From positions 14,861,288-14,925,287 of the forward strand of contig CM022673.1 in NCBI GenBank assembly GCA_012295275.1: DNA of 64,000 nt, in the 5' to 3' direction. This document shows positions 50,088 through 62,400 of the stretch, in pieces. Made by a program: the position numbers and the translations under genes. Below the pieces are notes generated by a model. It was not told the origin of the DNA. It saw only the letters and a list, made by a program, of their open reading frames with translations, and made no database searches. This stretch comes from Chrysomallon squamiferum (Eukaryota; Mollusca; Gastropoda; Neomphalida; Peltospiridae). The number at the start of each line of letters is the position of its first letter. Position 1 is the stretch's first letter.

Positions 50088-50179
50088 TATATATATATAT
50101 AATAAATCATTATAAATATGCTATTTTATAAATAGTATAAAGGTATATAAATAAATCTAATAATAATAATTAAACTCAC
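48711..50179. other. Right part of the 30.7-kb intron 4, no gene seen
   Basis: AT-rich sequence between the end of copy 3 and exon 4 of the SEC14/spectrin gene. Two related pieces at about 49378-49410 and 49520-49555 share TTTGTCCACATACCTA. (AAT)n and (AT)n tracts lie at 50051-50100. The open frame 49561-49881 has no recognisable domain. Confidence 0.5.
50051..50100. repeat. AAT then AT microsatellite
   Basis: (AAT)n of about 12 units passing into (AT)n, in intron 4 of the SEC14/spectrin gene, about 80 bp from exon 4. Confidence 0.85.
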
Positions 50180-50468
50180 TGTGTAAAAGTAAAGCCATGC
50201 CTGGTGATCGTAACGTAACAACCCCCCTAACTCTTCTGGCAGTTCACTGATCTCAATGTATTTATGAAGCTCACGTCGGGTTTTCACCAAAAACACCTGA
50301 AAGTCATTTTAATTAATGCCACACGATGTAAAAGGTTAATTATAGTCTCATGGTATTGGCCATTTTAATGTATGTTTCAAAAAGTTTATTACCTTCACTA
50401 TAATATTTTTAATTAATTACTACAGTGTGGTGATGTATTTTGTATGGATTATTATTATTATTATTATT

Positions 50469-50513
<45 letters not shown>

Positions 50514-51452
50514 GACCTTAAATAACTGGGACTTGTAGTATGTTTTCGCCGTCTTTAAACCCAACAGTCCCTTCAGGAGCCTGCCTCTGTCTTTGACCTT
50601 AGGTTTCAGCAGATACAACGCTGTTATTCGACCTCTCACTGGTTTCTGAAATTAAAGTGCTCGTACACTTCACAAATCTGTTCATAACCACGTATATGTA
50701 AACATTTATTATTTATATAGGCACATATATAATAATATGTATGCTGTGTTTGTGTAGTTGGGTGAGTGAGTGGATAAATACTGTTCGTAGAACGCTATCA
50801 TTATTTAACCCAAATATTAATTATTTTAACAATAAACTATTTATTTATTTATTTATTTATTTATTAGATAACAAAATGTTTGTTTTACTTCCACTGATTC
50901 GAGAGCTTCCACAAGATCTACGATGTCATCTTTGCTGGATGCCTGCAGGTCGGCAACGCAGGTGATGGTAGGCGGGGACGTCTGCGACAAATCCATTATT
51001 TTTAGATAATGCAACAACAACGACACCAGTTCACATTGCTGGACGCGACCAGGGTGTATTATTACGATAGGGTTGCCAAGGAGATCGACTCCACCTAAAG
51101 ATAAACTCTTATTTCAAGACAAACTTTTAAAGTTTATTTCACTCTTTTGCGAAAATGATGGAATATATCATACTGAAGTATGTACAAAAATAATCTTTAT
51201 GATAAAAATCTTTATTAAAACAATTTTCTTGCTTCCTGCATTAATATGATTCTAAATATTAAAAAAAAAAAAAAATTATACAAATGAAACACTGATATCA
51301 TCTTTTCAGAAACACGAAAATAGGTGTAGAAGTCGGAAATGTAAACAATTTCTGCCGACTGGTATTTTAGAAATAAATATTTTAGAAACTCACCTGTCAA
51401 TACGGCCGCTTCGCTCTCCAAAAGATAATCAGAAACTTTACACTGATTCATT
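50180..51452 (-). CDS. SEC14/spectrin-repeat protein, 5' block (exons 1-4): SEC14-like domain
   Basis: Four exons encode residues 1-170: 51394-51452 (ATG at 51449-51451), 50889-51094, 50517-50645 and 50180-50296. Phases are 1, 0, 0 and 0, and exon 4 joins in phase to exon 5 at 19475. The fold reads as a compact CRAL-TRIO/SEC14 domain: TGGVDLLGNPIVIIHPGR, a middle strand TITCVADLQAS, ITALYLLKPK, then the C-terminal signature LHKYIEISELPEELGG and LRYDHQAWLYF. This signature is typical of the SEC14 domains of SESTD1, MCF2L, Trio and Kalirin, which bind phosphoinositides. The start is chosen because the SEC14 domain begins about 18 residues later, as in SESTD1. The ATG is one base inside the exon, so a 5' untranslated exon lies upstream. 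I leave the symbol blank because the long Ser-rich tail is unlike vertebrate SESTD1. Confidence 0.82.
50447..50514. repeat. ATT/GTT microsatellite touching a splice donor
   Basis: (ATT)n then about 14 GTT units on the + strand. On the - strand this is a CAA repeat beginning inside the 5' splice site of exon 3 (AAG|GTCAAC, donor at 50511-50516). Confidence 0.85.
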
Positions 51453-52839
51453 CTGAAAATAACAGACACCGTATTTCACATACATTTCATACGTTGATAC
51501 ATGTTGTTGTTATCTCTGTTGTGTTTAAGTATTTCAGATATACTATTAAGTTTAAAAGAAAATCTAACAGACAAATTACGATAAATATGCAAAATAAAAT
51601 AAAAATAATAGTGATAATAATAATAATAATAAAAATAATAAGAAGAAATAAATGTGTGTGTCACGTGTATGTGTATATGAAAACTGTATCACAATTCCCA
51701 AACAAGCATAATTTTTGGCAGCTGCTTTGTAACTTAAAACCTGTGTTTGAAGTTGAAACACACCAGCTTCGGATGACAGATTTGGTTAAAAACTGACATT
51801 TTGTATTCTGAGTGAAAAAAAAAAAATAAATAATAATAATAATAATAATAATAATAAGAATAAGAATAATAATAAATAAAATATAAAAATCGTTTCAAAC
51901 CGAATAATTAAAAAAATAAAAATAAAAATAAAATAATAATAATAATAATATCTGAATTCAATTTGTTAGTGAAAAGAAATGAGATATATTTGTATTTTGC
52001 TAGAGTGATAAAATGCACGCGGGTTCAATAACTAAGACACGATCTAGACCGGAGGCCGTGCGACAGCCGCGCTGGTTGTAAAATCGATGTACTTGTCACT
52101 GTTAGCGAGAACTTTGGCAATTTCACTGAGAATATAATAACAACACAGCAACGTTTATGACTTTGGCTACACGTTCATTTAATAAATATTTTAAATTTAA
52201 CAATAACAGAATAAAGATATGCAACTTGTAGATATGAATTCGTAAGTAAGAAGATACAAAATCTAAATATTGCTTATTATGACAACAGTACGTATGATAA
52301 AGGTATACAATTTGTATTGTCAATTTTACTATAAATGGATAGGTTAAGAATGCGTAGTTATATAAATTGTATGTTTTTATAACTGGAATTCACACACACA
52401 CACACACGTATAGATGTATTTAGTTTGTAACTTACTAATACTAGGTTTTCTACGTTGTAGTTTGATATATTTTTGTGTGTGCATTTGGGTGAGTACGTGT
52501 TTATTTGTGTATCTATATGCACAAACATAATGTAAAGAAATGAAATGAATTAATTATATACTAATACAGAAACGGATTTTAAATAAATAAACGTCAACAC
52601 TGATAACTATTTAATTTTTTTTTTTTACAAAATGTCTTTATACTAGAACAAAAACAGTTGTCAGTGACATGATGTTAAACTCTATTATTATTAATATCAT
52701 CATCGTCATCATTTGATTTTTTTGTTTTATGTGAAAGTTCATCTCATTAGGTCTGGCTGAGGTGTATATGTCAACAAAAAAAAAGAAGAAAAAAAGGATG
52801 ATATTTACAAAGTGAATATAGAAAATATACAACACTTAC

Positions 52840-52970
52840 TCGTGAACATGCTCGTGAACGACGGCTCACTGAAACAAACGTCGTCGAGAGACAACGTCAG
52901 GTAACGAAGTGAGTCACATTCACATCGTGACCACCTGTTGCTTGTGACATACCGCGATCAATACCTGGAT
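52840..52970 (-). other. Candidate 5' untranslated exon of the SEC14/spectrin gene
   Basis: A consensus donor on the - strand (CACGA|GTAAGTG, + strand 52833-52839) ends a locally GC-richer stretch containing CGTCGTCGAGAG. It lies 1.4 kb upstream of the first coding exon, which needs such a leader because its ATG sits one base after an acceptor. The upstream limit is arbitrary. Confidence 0.4.
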
Positions 52971-54928
52971 GCATACCACAGCAAAGTGAACGTATTGTTA
53001 CTTAACAAGTGTATTGTTAAATGTAAATGTAACGTAATTCACATTAGATAGAGTATTTCTCTAGTAACAGTATTACAACCATTTTTATAGTAACAATATT
53101 AGAACGATCAATACAGATCAGATCGATAAAAGGATGTATATAAGCTTACTGACTTTGTTAATCGTCCTGTAATCAGCATTGTTTAAGTGCTCAGAAGTCA
53201 CTTAATTGTACTCCCACACAGCACAATGTTTGAAGTTTATTCTCTACTATTTACTCATTTATTTAAATTCATAGCATATTTTAATTTTTTAAATGTATTT
53301 ATAATCATAAAGTATTTATATTTTAAAGTTTTAGTCATAGGAATTGTTGTGTTTTTTCTTTTCTAGCATTTTAATTTAAATTAATTTTATTTATTTATTT
53401 ATTTTTAATAAGAAAAACGTTTAGTAAAGGCCACTGACTAAAACGGTATACACAACTAGAAATTTAGTTTATGTCTTTTCATTTTATCGTCTGCGCTGTT
53501 TTTGCCTTCTAAGTTCATCACTCTGTTTTACTTATCTATTCCGCACAGAACTGCAGTTGTAATTAACAAGTTTGTTGGAAAATCGATCGGTTATACAGTG
53601 CAATGTCTGCAAAGTATTCAAACCAGTGACTTCTATTTCGCTAAACTTCGTGAGTTTTAAACGCATACAGCTGTTGTTGTTTTTTTTTTTTTCATATAAA
53701 TATCATCATGTAAAATCTAAAAAAAACTTTCATTAATTATAATGACTGTTTAATGTTTACATACAAGAGTAAAAAAATAAAAATAAAAATAAATAAATAC
53801 AAAAGCAGTGTTCTTTGAGCCGTTTCAAATAAACAGACCGAAGATTAAGGGGTACGGACATTTAAACCAATTTGAACAATTTGCTATCTTGTTTTCGACA
53901 GTAGAAATTTATAACATTTACATGAAATGTTTAGTTGCTTCAAATGTCAGTTTTACTATTTTTGTAATGTGTGTTGTCAAATCAAAGTGAGAGATGTGTA
54001 TTGAATGAATGTCATATTATAGCAGTTTTAATAAAATAGGTTAATACAAACAGTACAGCAGTAAAGTAATATTATGGACGATACAATCAGGTGTATCATA
54101 AAAAATGTATGGTATAGTTACTAATAACGCCAGGATACGGCAATTCAAACAAAAGATAAGGAATTTTTTTTTTTATTATACTCTCGAAAGTGCAATTTCT
54201 AGAAAATCACTGAAATTTTTTATCACTAGATTGAATTCTATCATCCATTTACCTTTCTTCACAGCAGTTTTCATGAAGTATTTTTTAAATTATACGTTTT
54301 AAAGTTTTCCACATTTTACCCGTAATGTAAGATCAGTTTGTCATTCTAAAAAAAAAAAAAAGTATATATATATATATATACACATACAAGAACAATTATG
54401 TTCATGGTCAGTGTTAAAAATGTTTGGTTGTTCGATAAATATTGTGTTACCATTAAAAAAAATGAAACTGAGAAAAAGGTCTGGTACATCTAAGTAAGTT
54501 CTCAGGTCATGTTATTCCTCATCTAAAACCTATGCAATGCACAGAGTTATTGCAGATTCAACTTTTTGCTGAAAATGACAGAGGCTTTAGCAAGAGAATT
54601 TTATGTTGAAATTAATAACATCACCTGAACAAAACCCCAGTTACATGTTATCAATGATTTGTTTCCAATTCAAGCAAAGAGAAAGATTCTATACTCATAA
54701 GAGCTCATTTAAATGTTCTTAGAAATAATTTAATCAGAGAATAAAGGATTATTTGCTTGTAACCATGGTTCCATACAGTCAATAAATAATATAAGAAAAA
54801 AGTTAGGCCAATAATTTATTTTATGCCAAGGAATTTTTCACTTTCCAACATGTTTCAGTTAAATTGATAGAAACACGGAATACTGGTTGCACTGTGACAA
54901 TAACAAGACAGTTCACTATTGACAAATG
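52971..54928. other. Intergenic AT-rich DNA
   Basis: Between the presumed 5' end of the SEC14/spectrin gene and the 3' end of eS10. It holds homopolymer runs, AT repeats (for example 54363-54380) and short Phe/Ile-rich open frames without domains (53808-53990, 54105-54302). No gene is supported. Confidence 0.5.
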
Positions 54929-54934
54929 TTTATT
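54929..54934 (-). terminator. Polyadenylation signal of ribosomal protein eS10
   Basis: AATAAA on the - strand, 19 bases past the stop codon (54954-54956). A very short 3' untranslated region is usual for ribosomal protein genes. A second hexamer lies at 54815-54820. Confidence 0.65.
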
Positions 54935-54953
54935 ACACAAGTGACAACAGTTT

Positions 54954-57900
54954 CTAGCTTGGTTCTCCTCGACCTCTACCAAATCCTCCTCTTCCTCTGC
55001 CAAACCCACCGCTAGCTCCTCCCCTCTGTAAAACAAAATTCATTGGTTTATTTTCTTACTTCACAAACACACGGATCTAACAATGTTAACATCTACTTTG
55101 CAACTGGATACTTTCTTGTAACCAAAAAGAAAATTATAAAAATGTTTATAAACTGAAAGATTTTCATTATGTTTTGTTGTTGTTTAATGTGTATAAAATT
55201 GTATATGACAACTGAATAAAAATAAATACAAATATTTTGAATAAATGTAAGTAGCTCCACAACATATTTCACTAGTTACTGTCCAAATTCACTTCTTTTT
55301 TAAATTATAAAGTCTTACTGACCAGATGACAAAAATAAAAACTTACAAACTGAAACGATTCCTGTGCACCTGCCCCAGCCTCAGCTTTCTTGTCTCCTGC
55401 CCCTGCTGAAATAGACAATAACAAAAACACACTTCAAAAACACATACCAGAACAAAACATGAAGTAGAATACAGAATGACATGTACCTCCAAAATAAATA
55501 TAATATTCAGTTTAAGTTTTAATTATATCAATATATATTTATACTAATAGTACAAACACACTGACACATTGGTAAAAGTGGGAAAAAAAAGCAGCTAAGC
55601 ATTGCTGTGTGTTTAAAATACAAGTCAGATATTACAACAGTCTACATCAGCATTTTCAAGGCAGGTACTTGACCTTTGGTGGGTAATGAGTATTCAGACT
55701 TAATAAATCAGTCACAGCTCAGCAGTTTTCAGCAGTAACACTCAAGTGATGCCTCTTAAGGTTGTAACTAAAAAGCTGCCTTCATATGAATGTGTGTGTG
55801 TGTGTGTCTGTGGGTGTGGTACAAACTGCAGCGCCTTGAATCAAGGTGGGAGTGTACTATCTGTTTTGAAAATCAACAAGAGGCATGGGACAAAAATAAA
55901 AAAAAACTGAAGAACACTTGTATACATGAAATGGTGTGTTTAAAATTAGAGTTTAAAAGTGAAAACATACGTGGTCCTGTTTTCCTGTATTCCTGTCTGT
56001 CTCTGTCCATACCAGGTCTTGCTGGGCCCTCAGGTCCTGAAAAATTAAAAAATTAAAAATTAAAATTTCATTTATTACTTAATATTTAACCAGGAAAATA
56101 AATTCTAGATATTATAATTTATAAGACATGTATTCAGAGTAAATTACCATATTACAATAAACAGTCAAATCTTGGTAAGTTGAAATAGAAGAGGTAGCAA
56201 GAACTGCTCAAGTTTCGCAGTGTTTGAACATCCAAATTTCAAATATTTACTTAAGTTTTGAAGGACAAGCAATGTATGTTTCATATTGCAAGAAAAACAC
56301 TTGTGTATTTGATACAGTAAACAAAATAAATGAAAGACAAATCAAATGAATGTGACAAATATTCATGCAAACGTATGTTCATGAATATGAAAAGATGCTT
56401 TCTGATATATACATTATGAAAACAAACTGAAACCTGTAACTGGAAATAAATACCACATTCATGTATTTTCAGATTTCCAAAGTTCTTGGAATATAATTAA
56501 TCCTTACTGAACTATCAGAAGCACTAGCTGTACAGTATACATATTTGAAATCACATACACATATATGAAAAAACTATTATATCACAAACATTCTACCAAA
56601 AAAATAAAGATAAAAAGCACTAACTAAATTACTAATGAACAGAAGTATACTTATAATAGGTACTGGCAGCCTAAATTTTAAATCATTTAATTTTATATAA
56701 GAAAATAAGTATAAAATGAAAGTTGGAGAAAAAACAAACAAAACACACAAAGAATTATGGCTGTCTCTACTGGTTCAAAAGAAGCATGCAAATCAGTACA
56801 ATAGGTAATTGGTCATTTTTTTTTTTACTGTGTTTTGGCAAATTGAAGGAAAGAGCAATTTTGGCCAACTGTAGTTTGAAAAATACTATGCTGGCATCAA
56901 CTTCTTAAACAAGCTTATTTATTTGCAGTTGTAAGTTATCTGCAATAATATGTTGTGCATGTCCTATTTGTCAAAATGGAATTTGTCAGAATCCCCCTAA
57001 AATGATTAAAAGTGCAAACAGACACTGGTTTCAGTTTTGATCTTGTTTGAACAATTTCTCAAGATCTTTCAAATGACATATTCGAGTCTAACAAGATAAA
57101 GCCCATAAAAAAAAAAAGCCTTTTGAATTTGAAGTAAAAATGTGACCAAGTGCAGCCTTACATTCAGTCCACAGCAACCATATATCTTTTGGGCACCGTA
57201 AGTCCCAAAACAAGTCGGGGTAGTTTCAGCAAGAATTAATTAAAATTTAACATTTATTTGTTGTTTATAGTTTAAAAAGCAGCTGATATGCCATTGTCAC
57301 TGAAAGAATTTTTTTAAATTTTTTTTTTTTTTTTATCATTTTTAATTTTTTGGTTATAGTTGAACATGTTTGAACATCCTATGCATTTTTTTTTATTGTC
57401 ACATTGCATTTTAAAGGTGATTAAATGACACAGGGGTGACCATTTAAAATTTTAAAAATCAACAAGAAAACCAAACCGATAAGAGTCAAACACCTATATA
57501 TAGCACAGCACAACTTTATTTACACTCTTGTTAAATAATTAGTAGTAATAAGTTAAAATACCCTGTTGTGTACATATCTGTATTCATATATAAATGTTAT
57601 TTAAAACAAATATAAGCATTTGATGTTGAACTATAATGCTCTGCAATACATAAACTCAGCTAATAATAGGAGTCTACTCCAGAAACATGTTGCATTTACT
57701 AATTAAGGGCAATAAAATGTACGTAATCATGACACTAAAGGCAATTAAAGTTGAAATTTTCTCTGATGCAGCTAATCAACAAGAAAGAATAATCTACATT
57801 TTAAAACTGATAAATTTTATGATATTAAAAAGGTGATTAGTTTTTTAATTCAGCATGCTACCAATACCTCTGGTACTTGGATTCACAGAATACATCGTAC

Positions 57901-58671
57901 TGTTGTGTAGTATAGTTTGTTATGTTTACAATTCTTAACTCACCATTTATCACTGACCATGGGAAAATGTATACAAACTGGCATAAAGATGAAATAAATT
58001 ACCAACCTTTGGGTCTTGGTCTGGCTGTTTCTGGGCGTGTCTGACGTTTGAGGGTGGCAGGGACAATTTCTGCAGGCAGATGTAAGAAGTCTCTCAGGTA
58101 CTGAATTCCCTCGTTTGTCAAATACCAGTAGAAATGTCGCCAAGCAAACTGCTCTCTCACAAAGCCTCGCGACTTCAAACTCTGTAAAAAATTAGTAAAT
58201 GTAATTACAATTTTAAAAATTGCTATTTCATTATAAATTTGTTATTATGCTTTTTACTTCTTATTCATCTCGATATTCTGAGATTAACAGGAACACTTTG
58301 TTTTTAAACACTGGACATCTGTGTCATATATGCTCTTATGAACACCATTTAGTGAAGATTTTTTTTTATTAAATGATTCATTTACACATTTTCTAGGTAT
58401 TAAAGAGATTTAGAAAAATGATGGGTGGAAATGTTATGATTTCCCAACAAAAGATATGCAACATACTACTTCTCATAGCACACTTTTTAAACATTATCTG
58501 TACTAAAATGTAAATGGACATGACACTCACTGTGCAAGCCTTAATAACATGGAGGTTTGGCACATCAACCTCAGGATGGCGCTGAGCAAAAAAATCTCTT
58601 TTAGCCACCATGACACCCTCTTTGAAGAGGTACTCATAGATGGCAACTCGGTTCTTCTTGGGCATCAACAT
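54954..58671 (-). CDS. RPS10: 40S ribosomal protein S10 (eS10), complete
   Basis: Five coding exons: 58531-58671, 58007-58181, 55971-56036, 55347-55405 and 54954-55025 (TAG at 54954-54956), in phase, 170 aa (about 165 in mammals). eS10 sits at the beak of the small ribosomal subunit near the mRNA entry. Recognisable blocks are [36 protein letters not shown] and [18 protein letters not shown], the tail [14 protein letters not shown], and an Arg-Gly-Phe end ([15 protein letters not shown]). The N-terminal winged-helix domain is complete. The ATG lies one base after an acceptor, so a non-coding first exon is expected, as in other animals. All introns are GT-AG. The introns (largest 56037-58006) are AT-rich and show no other gene. 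Confidence 0.96.
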
Positions 58672-59362
58672 ACTGAGAAGAAAAAAATAATAATAATAAA
58701 GAAATACCTCTATAATACAACAAGTTGTACATGCTAAGTGCTGGTAACATACTGCATAGTGCATACTGTTTTAAGTGTTTCAGTTATTATTTAAAACTGT
58801 TGTATACTTAATGCCTAATAACGAATTAAAATACACCACCTATTAGTATCAAAAAAAAATCTATTTCATAGTCAAATTAAGAGGAACAAGCTGTCCTTAC
58901 CAGTATCATGATGTTATTAAAAATCGAATTTCGGAATTAATAATTTAGTGGCCATATTAAAGTTACTTAGTTATAATAACACCTCACTCATTTAGAATTT
59001 TAGTTACAATTTCAAAGCCCCTGTAAAACATAATCAAAGTAAAATATATATTTTTTTTATCATGCCCAATTTTTTTATTTTTTTTTCTGCTTAGCTGCTA
59101 TTTCCTGATGTAACTGTATAGAAGTTTTCTACATTAACACACATAGTCGAGATAGGTCTTAGACACCAACACCGATCTGTTAGTCTAGTTATTATCATCA
59201 AATATATAATTATGTATTATAAATATGTGTACGAAATTGCAACATCATTTTTGAAAAACCGTTATAAATTCATTTTATTGACTTAAAACAAATGATGTTA
59301 GGGCTAATGGCAAAGATAGTTGAGATAACAAACTTGGTTTTGAACATACATGCTAACAGATA

Positions 59363-59474
59363 AGTCACCAAACCGGAAAAGGAAGCGTAAAGCTTTTACT
59401 CGTTACGCTTAAATTAAAGTATACAACTGTGAACCAGTTAATCAACAAGTCCACCTTTTGCATGTTGACGTAAA
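59363..59474. promoter_or_regulatory. Compact divergent promoter between eS10 and EDEM2
   Basis: On the - strand CTTCCTTTTCCGG (59373-59385) looks like a 5'-terminal oligopyrimidine start of a ribosomal protein mRNA, followed by a possible donor GTGACT (59363-59368). On the + strand the EDEM2 start codon is at 59475. Between them lies an inverted repeat, AAGCGTAA (59383-59390) and TTACGCTT (59403-59410). Exact starts are inferred. Confidence 0.5.
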
Positions 59475-62400
59475 ATGTATAACCACATATGTGATCGTGT
59501 TCAGCCCAAAACTCAGTTTTATTTCACAATATTAATTTTCTTTATATTTTCCTGTCCTCTTAATGCTGATACAATTTTGAAATTTTCGGAAAACGACTTC
59601 AATAAGTACAGGTACATAATAATTAATATACTACTCTACTGGTACTACTATATAAATTATTATGTATATTTTTTATTGTCACAGGAGATGTCGTTGAGTT
59701 TAATGATTAATCTTCCCTTAAATTTAACATTATTGTTACTGCAGTTGACTAGAAAGGTTAATGGTAAGTCATTAATATATAACTGACAATAAAAAATGTC
59801 ATGAAATGTATATATTATATATAAATTATAATTTGTATTTAGACGATGTAATATTGAAGTGTAAACTCGATACCCCTATGCACAAGAAAGCTAGACTTGT
59901 AATTTGTGTGAACTGTCCTATTAAAATTCGGACATAATTTTTATTGTATGTTATTTTAAATTACAGGGATCGTGTTGTTAACATGTTCAATCATGCATAT
60001 GAAGGTTATTTAAAACACGCCTACCCCTATGATGAATTAAAGCCACTGTCCTGCAATGGACATGATACCTGGGGAAGGTAAGTGGTTCCGTGAAGCTGAA
60101 TAATTGTTTCAAGGGTCTTTTACTGATTATGTTGTGAGGAAGGCTAGAAATACATTATAAACAACTGAACCATTTATTAAAAATAAAATATATTTTGTTG
60201 CTAATAGATATAATATAATTTTCAATATTTGTTTCATAGCAGATGATTAAAAAAAATATAAATAAAAATTAATAATAATATATTTTTTTTAAAAGAGTCT
60301 TCAGTGCACTCTGCTGTTGTTGTCAGTACATTTTTTTTTATCCAAAACATTATTATCTTCTTTTGTCATAAAATATTCCATGTGCAGTTTTATGGTTATT
60401 TGACATTTCAGTTTATTTGTAAATAATTATATTGTAAATAGAAATATTCTCTCATGTACACATTTTTCTTACAGTTACTCTCTCACTCTGATAGATGCTC
60501 TTGACACACTGGTGATCATGGGAAACAACTCTGAATTCCGCAGAATTGCCCAAGTTCTGATTGACAGCTCAGCTAATTTGTTTGATATAGATATCAATGC
60601 CTCTGTATTTGAAACCAACATCAGAGGTTAGATAAAATTAATTTTCTTTTTAAAAACAACACCCAATATATTATTCTTGTTTCACCTAAATTACCATGAT
60701 ATTCTCATGGAGACTGTTTGTTATATATTCATATTACATTTTGGATGCTTGAAAGTTGTAGTTGTGTGTTGTTTGCTATCAATATCTATTTGTAGTTGTG
60801 TGTTGTTTGATGTAAGAATATATGTTTAATATTTTTTGTTGTCTGTTGTTTGATGTCAGTATATATGTTTAATATTTGTAGTTATGTGTTGTTTTATGTA
60901 AGTGTATATGTTGTGTGTTGTTTGATGTAAGAATATATGTTTAATATTTGTAGTTATGTGTTGTTTTATGTAAGTGTATATGTTGTGTGTTGTTTGTTGT
61001 ATATAGTTGTGGTTAGTTTGCTGTGAGTATATGTGTTTAATAATTGTAGTTGTGGGTGGTTTGCTGTCCGCTCACTTGTTTCAGAAGAGAGCTGGAATGG
61101 AGCTGGAGCCCGGCTGGCCTTGTTCTGGTCCTCTGCTCCGCATGGCAGAAAATATAGCAAGAAAACTTCTCCCAGGTAAACATCTACATACTTACATAAT
61201 CACTGATGAAGTTCTAGACATGTTAAAATATAAATAGTCTTTTTATTAAATTATTTATTTGTTTACAACTTTATTTACTTAATTGAATACGTTAGTTTTA
61301 TTTTTTTTGCAAAAGTGATTTTATTTGTAATTTCCAGTTTTTTAACGTTTTGTTCATTTTCTGTCTTACAGCGTTTGATACACCAACAGGTATGCCATAC
61401 GGCACAGTTAACCTGCGATACGGGGTTCCTAGAGGGGAGACAACTGTGACGTGTACTGCAGGAGTTGGCACTTTTATTATTGAGTTTGCGTCACTGAGTC
61501 GACTCACTGGAGATCCAATCTTTGAGAAAGTGGCAATGAGGGCTCTGCGAGCATTGTGGGATACCCGCTCTGAAATAGGATTAGTATGTGACCAGACTCA
61601 GTTTATCCAGATTTAGAAAATAATCTGTTACCTTTTTTTCTTTCTTGTTTTAAAAATTTAATTTCTTGTTCATGTAAAACAAAATCAACATTTTTTTTAT
61701 TTTGTTTTTACAACAGATTAAATCAAATAAATCGCTCAAATAATGTAAGCACAAAGTCACTGATTTAATGTAAACTGCTTGCTATATTAATGTAAAAGAA
61801 GTCGCGATAATAATATAAGTTAGTCATTGTATTAATGTAAAAGAAGTTGATGTATTAATGTAAGCTAGTCACTATATAATGTAAAAGAAGTCACTATATT
61901 AATGTAAAAGAAGTCACTATATTAATGTTTTGATTCAGGTTGGAAATCACATTGATGTGTCAGATGGGAAGTGGACAGCACTGGACTCAGGTGTTGGGGG
62001 AGGAATTGATTCATATTTTGAGTATCTCGTGAAAGGATCCATCATGTTCCACATTCCTGAACTGAGAAATGATCCATCATGTTCCAATATTCCTGAACTG
62101 CTTGAAATGTTTTAATAAAAGTAACATTTTCATAAATACCATCTGTAGTGTCTTGATAAATGTTGTCTGTTGATAAATGTTATTTTGATTTAACTGTTTT
62201 TTAGACTGTGTATGGTGTAAACTGATATGTTAAAATGTATAGATGAAATGTTTTTTTTCTTACAGAGTATGAGAAAATAATCGAGAAACACTTGAAAAGG
62301 GACGACTGGTACATGTGGGCACATATGAAGAAAGGGGGAATAACTCTTCCTCTGTTTACATCTTTAGATTGTTACTTACCTGGAATACAGGTAACACAGA

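Noticed and set aside
50447-50516. Regular repeat considered as a CRISPR-like array
   Set aside because: It is a trinucleotide microsatellite without spacers, in an animal intron. No CRISPR array is present in the window.
51494-51796. 100-aa + strand frame with Ile/Lys runs
   Set aside because: Encoded mostly by an ATA/AAT repeat tract; not conserved-looking, and lies in the first intron of the - strand gene.
59688-59766. Alternative EDEM2 start with a Leu-rich signal-like peptide ([12 protein letters not shown])
   Set aside because: Its donor leaves the wrong phase for exon 2 and would cause an early stop. The exon at 59475-59611 joins in phase and gives KYRDRV as in the family.
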